A stretch of DNA of 64,000 bases, from assembly GCA_963813415.1 (NCBI GenBank), contig CAWEYW010000001.1, positions 372,001 to 436,000 on the forward strand, read 5' to 3'. This DNA is from CAIWHR01 sp963813415 (lineage in GTDB: Bacteria; Pseudomonadota; Gammaproteobacteria; Burkholderiales; Casimicrobiaceae). The notes below the pieces were generated by a model. That model had not been told where the DNA came from and made no database searches. It saw only the letters and a program-made list of their open reading frames with translations. The translations under genes and the position numbers were made by a program. Shown here one piece after another: positions 8,444 through 18,036 of the stretch; position 1 is the stretch's first letter, and every line of letters begins with the position of its first letter.

Positions 8444-10180
8444 ATGACGAGCTCCCACGAGATGTCACCGGCGCACGATCCCATCGCGTCGAGTCTCAGT
8501 GCCGCCGACGACCGTGTTCGCCTGAATCATTGGTTGCCACCGCAGACAGGTGCGGTACCCAGGATTCGAATCGGCCAGCACTGGATCAACGTGCTCTGGG
8601 CGTTGCCGCTGATGTTCGTCTTGCTGGTGATCGGCGTGGCCGTCGCGCAGGCATTGCGGGAACTCCCGGCAGTGCAGGATTTTCTCGTGCGCTACCCGGG
8701 CGTTCCGCCGTCCGCCGTGGCCGTCAATTCCGGATTTCCAGGTTGGCTCAGGCTGCAGCACTTCCTCAACCTCTTTTTCATGGCGTTCATCATCCGTGCG
8801 GGCATCCAGATTCTTGCCGACCATCCGCGGTTGTACTGGAAACGCGACTGCACGCCGGGAACCGAATGGTTTCGCTTCCAGAAGGCGGTTCCGACCGGTC
8901 GGATATGGACGGCCAAGGACGATTCGGTCACCCTTCCCGGGTGGCTGGGTATCCCCGGCATCCGTCACTCCATCGGTCTCGCCCGATGGTGGCACTTTTC
9001 GATCACCCTTCTTTGGATGGTCAACGGCGTCGCCTTCTATGTCCTTTTGTTCACGACCGGCCAGTGGCTGCGACTGGTGCCGACGACATGGGAGGTGATT
9101 CCCAATGCGGCCTCGACGGCGCTGCAATATCTCTCGCTCACGTTTCCCGCCGAGCACAGCTGGACGCGCTATAACGGCCTGCAACAGATCGCCTATTTCA
9201 TTACCGTGTTCATCGCCGCACCCACGTCTATCCTTACCGGCTTCATGCAGAGCCCGGCGATTTCGAACCGGCTGGGCTGGATCGGGCGCGTGTTTAACCG
9301 GCAAAGAGCGCGCTCGCTCCATTTCATCGCGCTGTGCTGGTTCCTGTTCTTCATCCTGGCGCATGTGACGCTGGTGTTCATCGCCGGCGCGCGGGTGAAT
9401 CTGAACATGATGTTCGCCGGGGTTAACGACCATTCCTGGAGTGGCCTCCTGGTCTTCATCCCGGCCATGCTTCTCGTAGCCGTGACCTGGTGGCTCGCTT
9501 CCCCCTTCACGATCCGTCATGCGCGCCTGGTGCAGAGAATTGGAGAATTCATGTCCCGGCCGTTCGGTAGCGTCACCCAGTCGTGGGACCCGACGAGCCA
9601 GCTCACCGAGAAGGACATCTCGCCGCACTTCTGGCCCAATGGCACGATGCCGAAGTCGGAAGAGTTCGATCTGCTTGTGAGGAATGACTTCGCTGATTAC
9701 CGGCTGCGAATCGATGGGCTGGTCGAAATGCCGACAGAGTTCTCATACGCGGAGCTGAAAGCCATGCCGAAGCAGGAACAGATCACCACGCATTTCTGCA
9801 TTCAGGGATGGTCCGGCGTCGCCAAGTGGGGTGGCGTTACGATGCGCCATATCCTCGACCTGGTGAAGCCAACTGCGGATGCCCGCTACGCGGTGTTCTA
9901 CTCTTTCGCTGACGGCGGCGACGGAGGGCGCTACTACGACGCGCACAGCTTGTCCAACTTGCGCCACGAATTGACCATTCTGGCCTACGAGATGAACGGA
10001 GCACCGGTCAGCGTGCTGCATGGAGCGCCGTTGCGGTTGCGTTGCGAAAATGAGGTGGGCTTCAAGATGGTCAAGTGGATTGCGGCCATCGAGTTCGTAC
10101 ACGATTTTGCCGATCTTGGTGCGGGTGAAGGCGGCTACAACGAGGATCACGAATTCTACGGCTACCGCGTGCCGATCTGA
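8444..10180 (+). CDS. Cytochrome b-like membrane domain fused to sulfite-oxidase-type molybdopterin domain
   Basis: The 578-residue protein combines two modules. The N-terminal half (about residues 45-370) has several hydrophobic helices with spaced histidines, such as LQHFLNLFFMAFIIRAG and RWWHFSITLLWMVNGVAFY, like a cytochrome b561 or hydrogenase b-type subunit. The C-terminal part (about residues 395-570) is an oxidoreductase molybdopterin domain of the YedY/sulfite oxidase family. Its likely Mo-ligating Cys452 lies in TTHFCIQGWSGV. The architecture suggests a single-polypeptide membrane enzyme that exchanges electrons with the quinone pool. No Tat signal is seen, so the orientation of the molybdenum domain is unclear. 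The substrate is unknown. Confidence 0.85.
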   Translation: MTSSHEMSPAHDPIASSLSAADDRVRLNHWLPPQTGAVPRIRIGQHWINVLWALPLMFVLLVIGVAVAQALRELPAVQDFLVRYPGVPPSAVAVNSGFPGWLRLQHFLNLFFMAFIIRAGIQILADHPRLYWKRDCTPGTEWFRFQKAVPTGRIWTAKDDSVTLPGWLGIPGIRHSIGLARWWHFSITLLWMVNGVAFYVLLFTTGQWLRLVPTTWEVIPNAASTALQYLSLTFPAEHSWTRYNGLQQIAYFITVFIAAPTSILTGFMQSPAISNRLGWIGRVFNRQRARSLHFIALCWFLFFILAHVTLVFIAGARVNLNMMFAGVNDHSWSGLLVFIPAMLLVAVTWWLASPFTIRHARLVQRIGEFMSRPFGSVTQSWDPTSQLTEKDISPHFWPNGTMPKSEEFDLLVRNDFADYRLRIDGLVEMPTEFSYAELKAMPKQEQITTHFCIQGWSGVAKWGGVTMRHILDLVKPTADARYAVFYSFADGGDGGRYYDAHSLSNLRHELTILAYEMNGAPVSVLHGAPLRLRCENEVGFKMVKWIAAIEFVHDFADLGAGEGGYNEDHEFYGYRVPI

Positions 10181-10271
10181 TTGCATGCCGCCAAGGGTGA
10201 CCGCCGGCACTCCGACGCACCACGCCACACAGCCACCGAAGATCGCGCCCGCAGCATATTCACGAGCAGCC

Positions 10272-12818
10272 ATGATTGAACAAGTGCGCGTCAGTCACTC
10301 CAAGGAGCTTCTCTCATCGGCGGAGGTCGAGGGTTGGGATGCCCTCGCCGAGCTTGCCCTCGACATGCGCTCGTCGTGGAACCACGCCACCGACAGAGTG
10401 TGGCGGCAACTCGATCCGGTGCTGTGGGACCTTACCCATAACCCATGGGTCGTCCTGCAGACGGTATCCCGGGACAAACTACGGCGCGATCTGGCCGATA
10501 CCGCGTTCCGCAAGAACGTTGACGATCTGGTGCAATCCAGGAGGGATGCTGCGGAGGCACCCGCGTGGTTTCAGCAAGCCCACCCGCAATCACCGCTGCG
10601 CTGCGTTGCGTACTTCAGCATGGAATTCATGCTGAGCGAGGCATTGCCCATCTATTCGGGCGGCCTCGGCAATGTCGCCGGCGATCAGCTCAAGGCCGCG
10701 AGCGATCTGGGCGTCCCGGTCGTCGGCGTCGGGTTGCTCTATCAGCAAGGGTATTTTCGCCAGGTGATCGACAAGGACGGAGCGCAGCAGGCCCTCTTCC
10801 CGTACAACGACCCCGGACAATTGCCGATCACACCACTGCGCAAACCGAATGGCGAGTGGTTGCGGTTGGAGATCGCGTTGCCCGGGTACTCCGTCTGGCT
10901 GCGCGCCTGGCAGGTTCAGGTCGGTCGCGCAAAGCTGTACCTGCTGGACAGCAATGACGCGGCGAATTACCCCGCGCATCGCGGAATCACCAGCGAGCTA
11001 TACGGCGGCGGACCTGAGCTTCGCCTCAAGCAGGAAATGCTGCTCGGGATCGGCGGCTGGCGACTGCTCACGGCGCTCGGCATCCGGCCGGAAGTCTGCC
11101 ACCTGAACGAAGGACATGCGGCGTTCGCGGTTCTGGAGCGCGCACGAAGCTTCATGGAGGACACCGGCCGGACGTTCGAGGTCGCGCTGGCGGTCACCCG
11201 AGCGGGCAACCTCTTTACCACCCACACCGCGGTGGCCGCGGGCTTCGATCGGTTCGCTCCAGGGCTCATCCACCAATATCTCGTCGGTTATGCGCGAGCG
11301 CAGCTCGGCATCACGCTCCACGAGTTGCTGGCCCTGGGCCGCCAGGATCCGAACGACGCGTCCGAGCCTTTCAACATGGCTTACCTGGCGATTCGCGGGA
11401 GCGGCGCGGTCAACGGCGTGAGTCGCTTGCATGGCGAGGTGAGCCGGCGCCTCTTCCTGCCTCTCTTTCCACGTTGGCCCCAGCACGAAATCCCGGTCGG
11501 ACACGTGACCAACGGCGTCCACGTGCCGACCTGGGACTCGGCGGAAGCCGACGATCTCTGGACGCAAACCTGCGGAAAGCACCGCTGGCTGGGGACGGCG
11601 CAGACCCTCGAGGAGGACATTCGCTGCCTATCCGATGCCAGTCTCTGGCAATTCCGCACCGCCACCCGCCAGTCTCTGGTTGAATATGCTCGTGAGCGCT
11701 TATCGCGGGAACTGGCGGTCACCGGCGCGCCACCCGAGGAGGTCGCCGAGGCGAAGCATCTGTTCGATCCGCACGCGTTGACGTTGGGCTTTGCCCGGCG
11801 CTTCGCGACCTACAAAAGACCGAACCTGCTGCTGCATGACCCCGAGCGGCTGCTGCGCCTGTTGGACAACGCCCAGCGCCCGGTGCAGCTCATCATTGCG
11901 GGCAAGGCCCATCCCGCCGATCAGGCAGGTCAGGCCTTGATTCAGGAATGGATCCACTTCATTCGGCGTCCCGGCACCCGCCACCGTGTCATTTTCCTCG
12001 GCGACTACGACATGCTCCTGACGGAGCACCTGGTGCAAGGGGTGGATGTCTGGCTCAACACGCCGCGACGCCCGTGGGAAGCGTGTGGAACCAGCGGCAT
12101 GAAAGTGCTGGTCAATGGCGGCATCAACCTGTCCGAATTGGACGGCTGGTGGGCGGAAGCGTACACGCCGGAAGTGGGGTGGGCGCTGGGGGATGGCCGG
12201 GAGCATGGCGACGATGCGGCCTGGGACGTCATCGAGGCGGAGGCCCTCTACGACCTGCTCGAACGGGAGGTAATCCCCGAGTTCTATGCGCGCGATGAAG
12301 ACGGCATCCCCCGGGCCTGGGTGGCCCGGATGCGGGAAAGCATGGCGCGATTGACGCCGCGCTTTTCGACGAACCGCGCGGTGTGCGAATACACGGAGCA
12401 ACACTACCTCCCGGCGGCCTCAGCCTACGTCGAGCGCGCGGCCGATAAGGGCCAGCTCGGACTGGACATCATCCATTGGCGGCACGCTCTCGACCAGGAG
12501 TGGAGCGCATTGCGCTTTGGCGAGGTCAAAGTCCAGTCGGACGCGACGCAGCACACGTTTGCGGCGCAGGTATACCTGAACGATCTCGACCCCGAAGCGG
12601 TGCGGGTCGAGCTTTATGCGGACGGCGTCATGGGCGGTGCCGCCGTACGACAGGAAATGAAGCGTGTTCGCAAAGTGGATGGCGCACCGGGCAGTTACGT
12701 TTACAGCGCAACTGTGTCTGCCGCACGACCGGCGGCGGACTATACGGCGCGAGTCATACCACAGCGCGCCGGGGTGGCCGTACCGCTCGAAGCCGCGCGA
12801 ATCCTGTGGCAGCGGTGA
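10272..12818 (+). CDS. glgP: Alpha-glucan (glycogen/maltodextrin) phosphorylase
   Basis: The 848-residue enzyme belongs to glycosyltransferase family 35, the DUF3417-containing short alpha-glucan phosphorylases, which release glucose-1-phosphate from alpha-1,4-glucans. The N-terminal DUF3417 part runs over residues 1 to about 110 (MRSSWNHATDRVW). The core begins with RCVAYFSMEFMLSEALPIYSGGLG, and the pyridoxal-phosphate Lys611 sits in EACGTSGMKVLVNGG. The frame is open upstream into the preceding gene, but the ATG at 10272 gives the family's natural start. The phosphoketolase gene follows after 46 bases, so the pair may link glycogen breakdown to the phosphoketolase shunt. Confidence 0.93.
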   Translation: MIEQVRVSHSKELLSSAEVEGWDALAELALDMRSSWNHATDRVWRQLDPVLWDLTHNPWVVLQTVSRDKLRRDLADTAFRKNVDDLVQSRRDAAEAPAWFQQAHPQSPLRCVAYFSMEFMLSEALPIYSGGLGNVAGDQLKAASDLGVPVVGVGLLYQQGYFRQVIDKDGAQQALFPYNDPGQLPITPLRKPNGEWLRLEIALPGYSVWLRAWQVQVGRAKLYLLDSNDAANYPAHRGITSELYGGGPELRLKQEMLLGIGGWRLLTALGIRPEVCHLNEGHAAFAVLERARSFMEDTGRTFEVALAVTRAGNLFTTHTAVAAGFDRFAPGLIHQYLVGYARAQLGITLHELLALGRQDPNDASEPFNMAYLAIRGSGAVNGVSRLHGEVSRRLFLPLFPRWPQHEIPVGHVTNGVHVPTWDSAEADDLWTQTCGKHRWLGTAQTLEEDIRCLSDASLWQFRTATRQSLVEYARERLSRELAVTGAPPEEVAEAKHLFDPHALTLGFARRFATYKRPNLLLHDPERLLRLLDNAQRPVQLIIAGKAHPADQAGQALIQEWIHFIRRPGTRHRVIFLGDYDMLLTEHLVQGVDVWLNTPRRPWEACGTSGMKVLVNGGINLSELDGWWAEAYTPEVGWALGDGREHGDDAAWDVIEAEALYDLLEREVIPEFYARDEDGIPRAWVARMRESMARLTPRFSTNRAVCEYTEQHYLPAASAYVERAADKGQLGLDIIHWRHALDQEWSALRFGEVKVQSDATQHTFAAQVYLNDLDPEAVRVELYADGVMGGAAVRQEMKRVRKVDGAPGSYVYSATVSAARPAADYTARVIPQRAGVAVPLEAARILWQR

Positions 12819-12864
12819 TGCGATACGGCCATCCCATTCGCAACCGCACGGGGATATACGAACG

Positions 12865-15240
12865 ATGACGACGACAACCGACACGCTCGATCCGGAACTG
12901 CTTCGGAAACTGGACGCTTACTGGCGCGCCGCCAACTACCTGTCGGTCGGACAGATCTATCTTTACGACAATCCACTGCTGAAGCGACCGCTGGCGCTCG
13001 CCGACGTGAAGCACATGCTGCTCGGACACTGGGGCACGACCCCCGGGCAGAACTTCATTTATGTTCACCTGAACCGGGTCATCAAGAAATACGACCTGGA
13101 CATGATCTACGTCTGCGGTCCCGGTCACGGTGGCCCGGCCGTGGTGGGCAACACCTACCTGGAGGGCACGTACAGCGAGATCTATCCCGACATCAGCCAG
13201 GATGAGGCCGGGTTGCGGAAGCTCTTCCTGCAGTTCTCGTTTCCCGGCGGAATCCCCAGTCACGCGTCGCCGGAGTGCCCAGGCTCGATCCACGAGGGCG
13301 GCGAACTCGGCTATTCGCTGAGCCATTCGTTCGGCGCCGCGTTCGACAATCCAGACCTCGTCGTCGCCTGCGTCGTCGGCGATGGCGAGGCGGAAACCGG
13401 GCCGCTCGCCACGGCGTGGCATTCCAACAAGTTCCTCGATCCGATGACCGACGGCGCCGTGCTGCCGATCCTGCATCTCAATGGCTACAAGATTGCCAAT
13501 CCGACCCTCCTCGCCCGCATCACCCGCGAAGAGTTGGAACAGCTGCTCCGCGGCTATGGGTGGACACCGTACTTCGTGGAGGGCCGCGAGCCCGAACCGA
13601 TGCACCAGGCCATGGCCGCGACGCTCGATACGGCGATCGAGCAGATCAGGCAAATCCAGCAGGACGCGCGCCTCCACGGCGCCCGCGTGCGTCCGCGCTG
13701 GCCAATGATCGTCCTCAATTCACCGAAAGGCTGGACGGGCCCGAAGACGGTCGATGGCGTGCAAGTTGAAGGCACGTTCCGCTCGCATCAGGTGCCACTG
13801 TCCGATCCGGCGATTCATCCCGAGCATCTCAAGCTGTTGGAAGATTGGTTGCGAAGCTATCGCCCGGAAGAGCTTTTCGACGCGCGGGGTCGCCTGATGC
13901 CGGAACTGGCCGACCTTGCGCCCAAGGGCGAACGACGCATGGGGTCGAATCCGCACGCCAACGGCGGCATGCTGCTGCGCGACCTGCGCCTGCCCGATTT
14001 CCGCGACTACGCCGTCGGTGTGCCCTCGCCGGGCTCACCCGGCATTGGCGACACGCATGTACTCGGGCGTCTTCTCCGCGACGTCGTGAAGCTGAACAGC
14101 GAGCAACGGAATTTCCGGATCTTCGGCCCTGACGAGACGCTGTCCAACGGCCTGGAAGCGATCTTTGAATCGACGAACCGCCAATGGGAGGCCGCGACGG
14201 TGCCGAACGACGAGTTCCTCGCGCCCACCGGACGCGTCATGGAAATGCTGAGCGAGCACCAATGCGAGGGCTGGCTCGAGGGCTACCTGCTCACCGGGCG
14301 GCATGGACTCTTCAACTGCTACGAGGCGTTCATCCACATCGTCGATTCGATGTTCAACCAGCACGCGAAGTGGCTGAAGGTCACGTCACAGCTGCCCTGG
14401 CGGCGGAAGATCGCGTCGCTCAACTACCTGCTCGCCTCGCACGTGTGGCGACAGGATCACAACGGCTTCACGCACCAGGATCCCGGTTTCATCGACCTCG
14501 TCGTGAACAAGAAGGCCGAGGTCGTGCGTGTTTACCTCCCTCCCGATGCCAACTGCCTCCTGTCGGTCATGGACCATTGTTTGCGCAGCCGCCACTACGT
14601 CAATGTCGTGATCGCGGGCAAGCACCCGGCGCCGCAGTGGCTCACGATGGACGCCGCGGTGAAGCACTGCACCAAGGGCGTCGGCATCTGGCAGTGGGCG
14701 AGCAACGACCAGGAGGTTTCGCCCGACGTCGTCATGGCCTGCTGCGGCGACGTGCCCACGCTGGAGACGCTTGCTGCCGTGTCCATCATGCGCGAGCACC
14801 TGTCCGACCTCAAGATCCGGGTGGTCAACGTCGTCGACCTCATGAAGTTGCAGCCGCAATCGGAGCACCCGCACGGCTTGAGCGACATCGATTTCGACGA
14901 GCTCTTCACCAAGAACAAGCCGGTCATCTTCGCCTTCCATGCGTATCCGTGGTTGATCCACCGGCTGACCTATCGCCGTACCAATCACGACAACTTCCAC
15001 GTCCGTGGCTACAAGGAAGAAGGCACCATCACCACGCCGTTCGACATGACGGTGCTGAACGATCTCGACCGGTTCCACCTTGTCATGGACGCTATCGACC
15101 GCCTGCCCCAGACCGGGGACAAGGGGATCTACCTGAAGCAGCAGCTCCAGGACAAGCTGATCGAGCACAAGCAGTACATCGACAAGAACGGTCAGGACCT
15201 GCCGGAGATCCGCAATTGGCGCTGGGGCGCTTCCAAGTAA
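12865..15240 (+). CDS. xfp: Xylulose-5-phosphate/fructose-6-phosphate phosphoketolase
   Basis: The 791-residue protein is a thiamine-diphosphate phosphoketolase that splits xylulose-5-P or fructose-6-P with phosphate to acetyl-phosphate and a shorter sugar phosphate. Diagnostic stretches are GPGHGGPAVVGNTYLEGTYSE, SHASPECPGSIHEGGELGYS and the TPP/metal-binding GDGEAETGPLATAWHSNKF. The C-terminal third has FHAYPWLIHRLTYRRTNH. The length is typical of the family. The ATG at 12865 is chosen because the family starts here, although the frame is open earlier inside the phosphorylase gene. No acetate kinase or phosphotransacetylase is next to it, so the fate of acetyl-phosphate cannot be read from this window. 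Confidence 0.95.
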   Translation: MTTTTDTLDPELLRKLDAYWRAANYLSVGQIYLYDNPLLKRPLALADVKHMLLGHWGTTPGQNFIYVHLNRVIKKYDLDMIYVCGPGHGGPAVVGNTYLEGTYSEIYPDISQDEAGLRKLFLQFSFPGGIPSHASPECPGSIHEGGELGYSLSHSFGAAFDNPDLVVACVVGDGEAETGPLATAWHSNKFLDPMTDGAVLPILHLNGYKIANPTLLARITREELEQLLRGYGWTPYFVEGREPEPMHQAMAATLDTAIEQIRQIQQDARLHGARVRPRWPMIVLNSPKGWTGPKTVDGVQVEGTFRSHQVPLSDPAIHPEHLKLLEDWLRSYRPEELFDARGRLMPELADLAPKGERRMGSNPHANGGMLLRDLRLPDFRDYAVGVPSPGSPGIGDTHVLGRLLRDVVKLNSEQRNFRIFGPDETLSNGLEAIFESTNRQWEAATVPNDEFLAPTGRVMEMLSEHQCEGWLEGYLLTGRHGLFNCYEAFIHIVDSMFNQHAKWLKVTSQLPWRRKIASLNYLLASHVWRQDHNGFTHQDPGFIDLVVNKKAEVVRVYLPPDANCLLSVMDHCLRSRHYVNVVIAGKHPAPQWLTMDAAVKHCTKGVGIWQWASNDQEVSPDVVMACCGDVPTLETLAAVSIMREHLSDLKIRVVNVVDLMKLQPQSEHPHGLSDIDFDELFTKNKPVIFAFHAYPWLIHRLTYRRTNHDNFHVRGYKEEGTITTPFDMTVLNDLDRFHLVMDAIDRLPQTGDKGIYLKQQLQDKLIEHKQYIDKNGQDLPEIRNWRWGASK

Positions 15241-15455
15241 GGGCCATTGACGTGCTTCCGCATGCGCGTCGACCACGGTGCGCACCGCGATCGCAACCAG
15301 CGGCCTGATGAACAGCGTCTTCGAGCGGCCACGACCGCGACAACGCCTCGCGCGCATGAGCTGCGCGCGCGAACTCCGGTACGTCGAGAATGCGGCCCGA
15401 GGACTCCGATTCGATCCGGTTGCCCGCTCCGGCGGGCAGGGGCGATCCCGGGCGG

Positions 15456-16250
15456 CTACCTCCTGAAGATGTCGGCGAAGAACTTGGACGCCTCGCCCTC
15501 TGCCTCCTTGTTCACCTTTGCGTCATAGCGCAGGGGTAAGTTGAACTTCTTGCCGAGTGCGGTCGCCTCCGGGTTCGTGAAGGCGTGCACCGCGCCGGGA
15601 TATTCGACCACCCGGTAGTCGGCCTTCGCCGCGTCCATGTCGGCCTTCAATGTTGCGTACTCCTGCTTCTTCACGAACGGATCGTCGGCGCCGTTCAAGA
15701 CCAGGATCTTCGCCTTCACCGCGTCGGGCGCGGGGGCTGGCGTATTGAGACCGAGCGAAGCGTGGAAGCCCACGACGCCGGCCAGATCGGCGCCCGCCCT
15801 CGCCATGTTGAGCACCACCGCCCCGCCGAAGCAGTAGCCCACCGCGCCGATGCGCGTGGGATCGACGGTCGGCTGTTTCGCGAGCTGCTCGCGCGCGGCG
15901 TTGAAGCGCGATTCCATCGCCTTCGGGTTCTTCATCACCGAGCCCGAGAGCGCGCCCGCATCATCAGGGTTGTCGGCCGTCTTGGCATCGCCATACATGT
16001 CGGCGATGAAAGCCGTGTAGCCCTGCCCCGCGAGCCTGCGCGCTTCGTTGTGCATATGCTTCGTGATGCCCCACCATTCGTGCACCATGACAATTCCCGG
16101 CCGCTTGCCTGTTTTGGCGGTGTCGTACACGACGAAACCCTTCATCGTGGTCTCGCCGTCGCTGTACGTGACCGGCGTCTCCTTGATCGCGGCGAAGGCC
16201 GGAACGGTGATCGAGAGCGCGAGCAGCGCTACCAGAAACTGCGTTTTCAT
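15456..16250 (-). CDS. Secreted dienelactone hydrolase family protein
   Basis: The 264-residue protein has a signal peptide (MKTQFLVALLALSITVPAFA, cleavage after residue 20), so it acts in the periplasm. An alpha/beta-hydrolase fold follows with the dienelactone-hydrolase nucleophile Cys140 in GYCFGG, an acid in NGADD (D189/D190) and His222 in GAVHAFT. HEWWGI near residue 57 is also typical. Dienelactone hydrolases open lactone rings in chloroaromatic degradation, but exported members act on unknown esters or lactones. A GGAGGAAA ribosome-binding site precedes the ATG at 16250. It appears to be a single-gene unit. Confidence 0.9.
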   Translation of the reverse strand: MKTQFLVALLALSITVPAFAAIKETPVTYSDGETTMKGFVVYDTAKTGKRPGIVMVHEWWGITKHMHNEARRLAGQGYTAFIADMYGDAKTADNPDDAGALSGSVMKNPKAMESRFNAAREQLAKQPTVDPTRIGAVGYCFGGAVVLNMARAGADLAGVVGFHASLGLNTPAPAPDAVKAKILVLNGADDPFVKKQEYATLKADMDAAKADYRVVEYPGAVHAFTNPEATALGKKFNLPLRYDAKVNKEAEGEASKFFADIFRR

Positions 16251-16571
16251 GGCTTTCCTCCGGGCGGCGGGAAATGGAGATTGCGGAGCAATTTAGCGCG
16301 ACGGCGCGACGATCGCAACGTGTGCGGGTCTGCAGCCCATACTCGACGACGACGGCCCGGAACGTCTATTGCAGCTTGATGTGGGGCCATTGAGGCATGA
16401 CATCTATTCAACAGAATGGCCAGAAGTTGCCGGGCGTCAGCCTTGGAGGCCGAGGCGCTACGATCTGGATATGGGCGAATTCGGCCTTATCGCCGGCGGT
16501 CTGTGTACGACCCAAAGCAGCGTTCGACCTGCTACGAAGCAGTCGTCCAATGGGTCCCCGTGCAGACCGAA
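16251..16571. other. Intergenic gap without recognised gene
   Basis: A 321-base stretch between the hydrolase start and the end of the secreted unknown protein gene. It should carry the hydrolase promoter. A CGACCCAAAG motif occurs at about 16509-16518; it is listed among the dispersed motifs in the findings. Confidence 0.35.
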
Positions 16572-17684
16572 TCAGTCGACCGGTATCGCGTTACGCCGAT
16601 CGAGCGCGAGAGAAGCGTCGGCGCCCTTCACATCGACTGGCTGATTCCACATCAGCCGCTTGTTGTCGACCTTGGCATCGCTTAGCACCCAATAGCGACC
16701 TGCTGGCAAGGGCGGCGTCTGCGCACGCCCGTGCGCGTCCGTCGTCGCGATGCCGACGCTGTAGGCATTGAGCGCCTGCGCACCCGTGGCGCAAGCTTGA
16801 TCCCGTTTCGCGCAAGCGCGTATCCAGTTCTGCAGCACGGTGCCGTCGCGCGTCGACGTCAGGCCCCCTCTGATCAAGGCGAGCCGCGGATCCGCCCGCA
16901 ATACCAAGAGCTTGCGGCCCGAGACATTGTCGGTGGACGATGCTGCACTGACGGAAAGCGTAAGCACGCCGCCCGTGCTGGAGTGCGAGCCGGTACTCGG
17001 TGCCGGAGCTGCATTGGCGACTTTCGCTGGCGCGGACCCTGTGGAGGCGGTCGTCGTGGCCGCTAGGCGCACCAAGACGCAATTCTGACCCGTCCAATGG
17101 ATGCGGTCCGGGCTGTCGACGTCGAACTCGATCAGCTTCAGCGTGGTCTTGGGCAGTACGACAACATGCTTCGCATCCCCGCGATACTCGACGCGATCGA
17201 GCTCCTGTTCGCGCGTGCGCTCGTCCATGCCGATCAGACGGTCCGGACGGAACTCGAAGACCCCGCCACCAAACAGCGCTTCGCACAGGCCGCCCTTGGC
17301 CAACGCCTGGAGCTGTCCGAAGGGGTCATTGGGATTTGCCCGCGTTGAAGCGGGACGCGTCCACTTGCCGAGCAGTGGATTGCGCTCGGCGGGCAACGGC
17401 GCCTGCTTTTGCCACTTTGCCCGCGCAGCGTCTGCGGCAGCCGCCGCAGCTCCACCTCCGCCGCCACCGGGCGCTATCCGTGGCGCTCCCTGGGGCGATT
17501 GTTGCTGCTGCCGAAACTGCTGATCCTGCTGTCGTTGCTGCTCCTGCAGCTTCATGCTGCCTTCGTAAGTCCAGGGCTTCGGAATCTCGCCCGGTGTCTC
17601 CGCAATCCCAAGGGTTGGCGCGCACGCGAATGCGAGGGCCCAAAGCACCCGTGAGACGCACGAAGTGCAATACGCTCGGTTCAT
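16572..17684 (-). CDS. Secreted protein of unknown function, low-complexity N-terminus
   Basis: I do not recognise a family. The 370-residue product has a signal-peptide-like N-terminus ending near LGIAETPG. A Gln-rich coiled segment follows (QEQQRQQDQQFRQQQQ, about residues 47-62), then a Gly/Ala-rich linker (GGGGGGAAAAAADAARA). The middle part (about residues 105-210) looks globular, with KWTRPAS, RPDRLIGMDERTREQELDRVEYRGD and HWTGQNCVLVRL. The C-terminal part reads like a carboxypeptidase-regulatory-like beta-sandwich (THAHGRAQTPPLPAGRYWVLSDAKVDNK). A strong AGGAGGTGA ribosome-binding site precedes the ATG at 17684. An envelope role is likely but the activity is unknown. Confidence 0.75.
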   Translation of the reverse strand: MNRAYCTSCVSRVLWALAFACAPTLGIAETPGEIPKPWTYEGSMKLQEQQRQQDQQFRQQQQSPQGAPRIAPGGGGGGAAAAAADAARAKWQKQAPLPAERNPLLGKWTRPASTRANPNDPFGQLQALAKGGLCEALFGGGVFEFRPDRLIGMDERTREQELDRVEYRGDAKHVVVLPKTTLKLIEFDVDSPDRIHWTGQNCVLVRLAATTTASTGSAPAKVANAAPAPSTGSHSSTGGVLTLSVSAASSTDNVSGRKLLVLRADPRLALIRGGLTSTRDGTVLQNWIRACAKRDQACATGAQALNAYSVGIATTDAHGRAQTPPLPAGRYWVLSDAKVDNKRLMWNQPVDVKGADASLALDRRNAIPVD

Positions 17685-18036
17685 GACTCACCTCCTACGT
17701 GCCTCCCTCGTTTCGCCGAGAGGCATCCAACCCACTAAGCGTAGCGCGCCAGATTATCACGAGCGACCGCAATGGAGGATGAACGCCACCGTATGGAGTT
17801 GACCGTTCAGCGACCGTGGACTCCAACGCCGATCGACGGTCGCAGTCCGACCCAAAGTGGACTGTCGGATTGCACGCTTTGCCTTGGCACCACGCTTCCG
17901 TATGCCGGGACCTCAAGGATGCCAGCGCCGGTTGGCCCCAGCGTGGTTATGCCTCGACGCGTTGGCTCTCCAAAGCGATTCTGCTCGCCTGATCCTCGGT
18001 AAGCAGCTTGCAGCGGCCAACATAGCAATGCGCGGC
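17685..18036. other. Intergenic gap with dispersed-motif copy
   Basis: No gene is seen in these 352 bases. Around 17838-17860 there is an AGTCC ... GGACT pair enclosing CGACCCAAAG, related to similar motifs near 16509 and 53774. Confidence 0.35.

Noticed and set aside
8465..9628. Minus-strand frame opposite the molybdopterin/cytochrome b gene
   Set aside because: No homology and a low-complexity charged composition; the plus strand has clear domains.
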